Assembly (NCBI GenBank): GCA_011375465.1
Contig: DRZV01000042.1
Coordinates: 1-5,808 of the forward strand
Reading direction: 5' to 3'
DNA from: Neomoorella mulderi
GTDB taxonomy: Bacteria > Bacillota > DSM-521 > Neomoorellales > Neomoorellaceae
Length of the DNA: 5,808 bases
A program made the position numbers and the translations under genes. The notes below the pieces were generated by a model. The model saw only the letters and a list, made by a program, of their open reading frames with translations, did not search any database and had not been told where the DNA came from. Shown in pieces: positions 5,529 to 5,808 of the stretch (position 1 is the stretch's first letter; each line of letters starts with the position of its first letter).

Positions 5529-5808
5529 TTAAGGTGCTTCCCAGCCGTATTTGGTGAACTCCCCTAGATTTTGCTGGCAGAACTCCAGGAACTTTTTGGC
5601 CAGGGCCTCCTTCCCGCCTTTGACTATACCCACCCCGAACAGGATCTCCCCGCTGTACCTCTCCTCTATCACCTGTATCGGGGTGAGGCCGTGCTGCTTG
5701 GCCACGCTGGTATATATCAAGGTGGCGTCCACCTGGTTCTCTTTCACCAAAACCGCAGCGTCCTGCACTGTACCCGGCCTAGCCTTGATGTTTTTCTCCA
5801 CCTTGTCC
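5529..5808 (-). CDS. modA: Molybdate/tungstate-type substrate-binding protein (ModA-like), C-terminal part (gene runs off right edge)
   Basis: Extracytoplasmic binding protein that captures the oxyanion and hands it to the permease. Only about the last 92 residues are in the window; the frame continues through the edge, and the internal GTG at 5801 is not the true start. The fragment shows ARPGTVQDAAVLVKENQVDA then TLIYTSVAKQHG, the lobe-crossing region in which ModA/WtpA proteins place Asp and Tyr near the ligand, and it ends F-x-K-Y-G-W-E, typical of ModA C-termini. The signal peptide or lipobox would be outside the window. It is the first gene of the importer operon, 25 bases ahead of the permease. 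ModA, WtpA and TupA cannot be separated safely on this piece. Confidence 0.85.
   Translation of the reverse strand, partial: DKVEKNIKARPGTVQDAAVLVKENQVDATLIYTSVAKQHGLTPIQVIEERYSGEILFGVGIVKGGKEALAKKFLEFCQQNLGEFTKYGWEAP

Overview
The window looks like a chromosomal segment from an anaerobic, possibly thermophilic, clostridia-like Bacillota (Moorella/Peptococcaceae type). The clues are strong AGGAGG ribosome-binding sites, TTG starts beside ATG, frequent AGG (Arg) and ATA (Ile) codons in moderately GC-rich DNA, split ThrE-type exporter genes, and a molybdate/tungstate uptake theme with an RNA leader. This placement is inference; no phylogenetic marker is present.

Layout from right to left. (1) Positions 4047-5808, minus strand: a molybdate/tungstate-type ABC importer in the order binding protein (5' part outside the window), permease, ATPase. 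It is tightly packed; permease stop and ATPase start overlap. (2) Positions 2843-4040, plus strand, convergent with the importer: the two halves of a ThrE/YjjP-YjjB-type amino-acid or dicarboxylate exporter. The first half loses its natural stop because of a seven-G tract, which also acts as the ribosome-binding site of the second half. (3) Positions 632-2775, minus strand: a two-gene operon with a COG1180-type radical SAM enzyme carrying extra N- and C-terminal cysteine clusters, followed 11 bases later by a 382-residue protein I do not recognise. (4) Positions 276-631: a non-coding leader on the minus strand with an AT-rich promoter-like stretch, a structured RNA resembling the molybdenum/tungsten cofactor (Moco) riboswitch, and an 11-bp terminator hairpin with an alternative antiterminator pairing. 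(5) Positions 1-275, minus strand: the first 91 residues of a FecCD/BtuC-type ABC permease, running off the left edge.

Working together: the right end imports molybdate or tungstate by a ModABC-like system. The left end is probably a second metal or metal-oxyanion importer of the FecCD type whose expression is controlled by its RNA leader. If the leader is a Moco RNA, the left permease is best read as a MolB-like molybdate/tungstate permease, and the window is a Mo/W acquisition neighbourhood. The radical SAM operon between them has no assigned role; its position suggests, but does not show, a link to Mo/W enzymes. The points most worth a second look are the RNA leader, the unknown protein coupled to the radical SAM enzyme, and the G7 tract in the exporter pair.
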